Positions 7,132 through 8,283 of a stretch of 8,283 bases of DNA are shown here, one piece after another. Each line of letters opens with the position of its first letter. The first letter of the stretch is position 1. Both the position numbers and the translations under genes were made by a program. The DNA is taken from contig JAURNO010000073.1 of the NCBI GenBank assembly GCA_030830145.1, positions 1-8,283 on the forward strand, read 5' to 3'. The DNA is from Verrucomicrobiota bacterium. GTDB lineage: Bacteria; Verrucomicrobiota; Verrucomicrobiia; Opitutales; Seribacteraceae. The notes beneath the pieces were generated by a model. It saw only the letters and a program-made list of their open reading frames with translations, made no database searches and had not been told where the DNA came from.

Positions 7132-7269
7132 CTCTGGATTGTTATCCCGGGCAAAAGGATTGGCAAACCTATTACTCGAGACAATTTCGTACAAGCTTGA
7201 CCCGATCAACTTGGCGTTCCCGAAGGAATCTGCTCGATTGCAACCCTCGGCTAAGCTAAGAATCCATGA
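7132..7269. promoter_or_regulatory. Divergent intergenic region with promoters for both directions
   Basis: These 138 bp separate the minus-strand hydroxylase operon from the plus-strand dehydrogenase gene and must carry both promoters unless transcription enters from outside. On the minus strand CGGGATAAC (7149-7141) lies 9 nt before the ATG and may be a -10 element of a short-leader transcript. On the plus strand TTGACC (7197-7202) resembles a -35 but no good -10 follows at 16-18 bp. No coding sequence is seen here beyond the antisense open frame. Confidence 0.5.
7192..7213. repeat. Imperfect inverted repeat in the divergent promoter region, candidate operator
   Basis: The left arm CAAGcTTGA (7192-7200) pairs with the right arm TCAACTTG (7206-7213) across a CCCGA spacer, with one unpaired base (C at 7196). 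Eight pairs form in total. It lies near the middle of the divergent region, about 57 bp from one start codon and 60 bp from the other. A transcription factor dimer could control both units from here. No regulator gene is in the window. Confidence 0.3.
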
Positions 7270-8283
7270 ATGAAAGCATTGGTATACGAAGAACCCTGGA
7301 AAATGACTTTGCAGGATCTGCCCAAGCCCGAACTGCAGCCGGGCGAAGTCTTGCTGCGAATGGAATCGGTCGGTATCTGCGGGAGCGACGTGCATGGGTT
7401 CACCGGTGAAAGTGGACGTAGGGCACCCGGTATGGTCATGGGACACGAAGTGGTTGGAAGGATCGTTGAACGGGCGGACGACGTCACGGACCGGGCGATC
7501 GGACAACGGGTCACCGTATTCAATGTGCTTTCCGACGAAGCGCCCTCCCCCGAGGAAGGAGATCCGAGCTTTCTTAACAAGCGGGTCGTGGGCGTCAACT
7601 TGGGAACTCGCGGAGCGATGGCGGAATACCTGGCCTTGCCCGCCCGCAACGCCATTCCCGTATCGGATGACATCCCCCCCGAGGTAAGCGTACTCGCCGA
7701 ACCTGTGGCAGTCGCCCTGCATGGTTTTCACCGGATCGAGGGAAAGGCCGTCATTCCCCAATCCGTTGCGATTATCGGCTCGGGTACGATTGGTCTTTGC
7801 GCCCTTCTCGTTGCCCAGTCCCGCTCGGTCGAACAGGTCGTGGTGCTCGATCCGATCGAGGAAAAGCTCGAACGGGCCAGGTCCTTCGGTGGCAAGGCCG
7901 TGCAAATTGAATCCTCCGATGACCTCGGTCAAATAACAAACAAGGTCGAAAACGAACTGGGAACGAAACCGGACCTCGTAATCGACGCGGTTGGAATCAA
8001 GGCTTCCTTCGACCAAGCCGTGGAAATGGTTGCCGAAAGTGGTTCCGTTCTCCTGATCGGAAACTTGGCCAAACAAGTTGACCTACCACTTCAAACCGTC
8101 GTCTCGAATGAAATTTCGTTGATCGGAACCTATGGATTCGACCTGAAGGCATTTGAAGAGGCTGTTAAGGTTCTACCTGACATCGAATCCGAACTCGCAA
8201 CCTTCATCGAGGGGCATTGCAACCTTGAGGAAACTCCCGAAGTCATGACCGCCTTGGCCAAAGGTGAACGGCAAGCCCTGAAA
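7270..8283 (+). CDS. Zinc-type alcohol dehydrogenase family (MDR) NAD-dependent oxidoreductase, 3'-truncated
   Basis: 338 codons are present and the frame is open to the window edge; the family is about 340-350 residues, so only a few are missing. The N-terminal GroES-like catalytic domain has the zinc ligands Cys37 (GICGSD, 35-40), His59 (GHE, 58-60) and probably Glu144 (AEPVAVALHG, 143-152). The Rossmann fold has GSGTIG (170-175), and Asp194 at the end of the second strand points to NAD rather than NADP. The family includes threonine, sorbitol and other polyol or alcohol dehydrogenases; the substrate cannot be told. The usual loop with four structural-zinc cysteines (about residues 85-110) holds no cysteine here, only an acidic proline-containing segment around 89-100. 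ATG 7270 is used because it gives the family's MKALVYEEP opening. A nearby ATG at 7266 is in another frame. No strong ribosome binding site is seen. It is divergent from the hydroxylase operon. Confidence 0.88.
   Translation, partial: MKALVYEEPWKMTLQDLPKPELQPGEVLLRMESVGICGSDVHGFTGESGRRAPGMVMGHEVVGRIVERADDVTDRAIGQRVTVFNVLSDEAPSPEEGDPSFLNKRVVGVNLGTRGAMAEYLALPARNAIPVSDDIPPEVSVLAEPVAVALHGFHRIEGKAVIPQSVAIIGSGTIGLCALLVAQSRSVEQVVVLDPIEEKLERARSFGGKAVQIESSDDLGQITNKVENELGTKPDLVIDAVGIKASFDQAVEMVAESGSVLLIGNLAKQVDLPLQTVVSNEISLIGTYGFDLKAFEEAVKVLPDIESELATFIEGHCNLEETPEVMTALAKGERQALK

Noticed and set aside
7266..7268. Alternative ATG for the alcohol dehydrogenase
   Set aside because: It is in a different frame from the conserved protein; the ATG at 7270 opens the conserved MKALVYEEP start.
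7132..8076. Open minus-strand extension of the hydroxylase frame, making a 563-residue frame
   Set aside because: It runs antisense through the clear zinc-type dehydrogenase gene. The hydroxylase domain is complete from ATG 7131 and the extension has no recognisable domain.

Overview
The window looks like chromosomal DNA from a PVC-group bacterium, most likely a member of the Verrucomicrobiota (Planctomycetota is the alternative). The main reason is the 1199-residue gene at 1019-4618. It joins a 'membrane-bound dehydrogenase'-type beta-propeller, HEAT-like repeats, a Pirellula/Verrucomicrobium-type haem-binding domain and a DUF1080 domain, an architecture typical of these phyla. The sialate O-acetylesterase-type gene beside it fits an organism that degrades complex polysaccharides. 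The assignment rests on domain recognition alone; no marker gene is present.

Layout. 1-1002 (+) is the 3' part of a secreted esterase of the sialate O-acetylesterase family. It converges, across 16 bp holding a compact GC-rich hairpin, on the giant multidomain gene 4618-1019 (-). Upstream of that gene, after a 60-bp gap that may hold its own promoter, lies a tightly packed three-gene operon on the minus strand, read right to left. It comprises a fatty acid hydroxylase/sterol desaturase family membrane di-iron protein (7131-6385), a 160-residue membrane-anchored protein of unknown function (6381-5899), and an HTTM membrane protein fused to a DCC-type thiol-disulfide oxidoreductase domain (5902-4679). 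The last two overlap as GTGA. A 138-bp divergent intergenic region with an imperfect inverted repeat separates this operon from a zinc-dependent, NAD-type alcohol dehydrogenase family gene (7270 to the window end, +), cut off just before its stop codon.

How the genes may work together (inference). The esterase and the giant protein both look exported and directed at carbohydrates: one removes acetyl groups, the other may oxidise a sugar and pass electrons to its own haem domain, while its DUF1080 domain acts on a 3-keto-glycoside. The hydroxylase / small protein / HTTM-DCC operon looks like a separate membrane-located oxidation unit, with one oxygen-dependent enzyme and one thiol redox enzyme. 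Its substrate cannot be read from sequence. The alcohol dehydrogenase lacks the usual four-cysteine structural zinc loop.

I saw no mobile elements, CRISPR arrays, tRNA or rRNA genes. No gene-free stretch exceeds 138 bp. The least familiar elements are the 160-residue protein and its fixed position between the hydroxylase and the HTTM-DCC gene.
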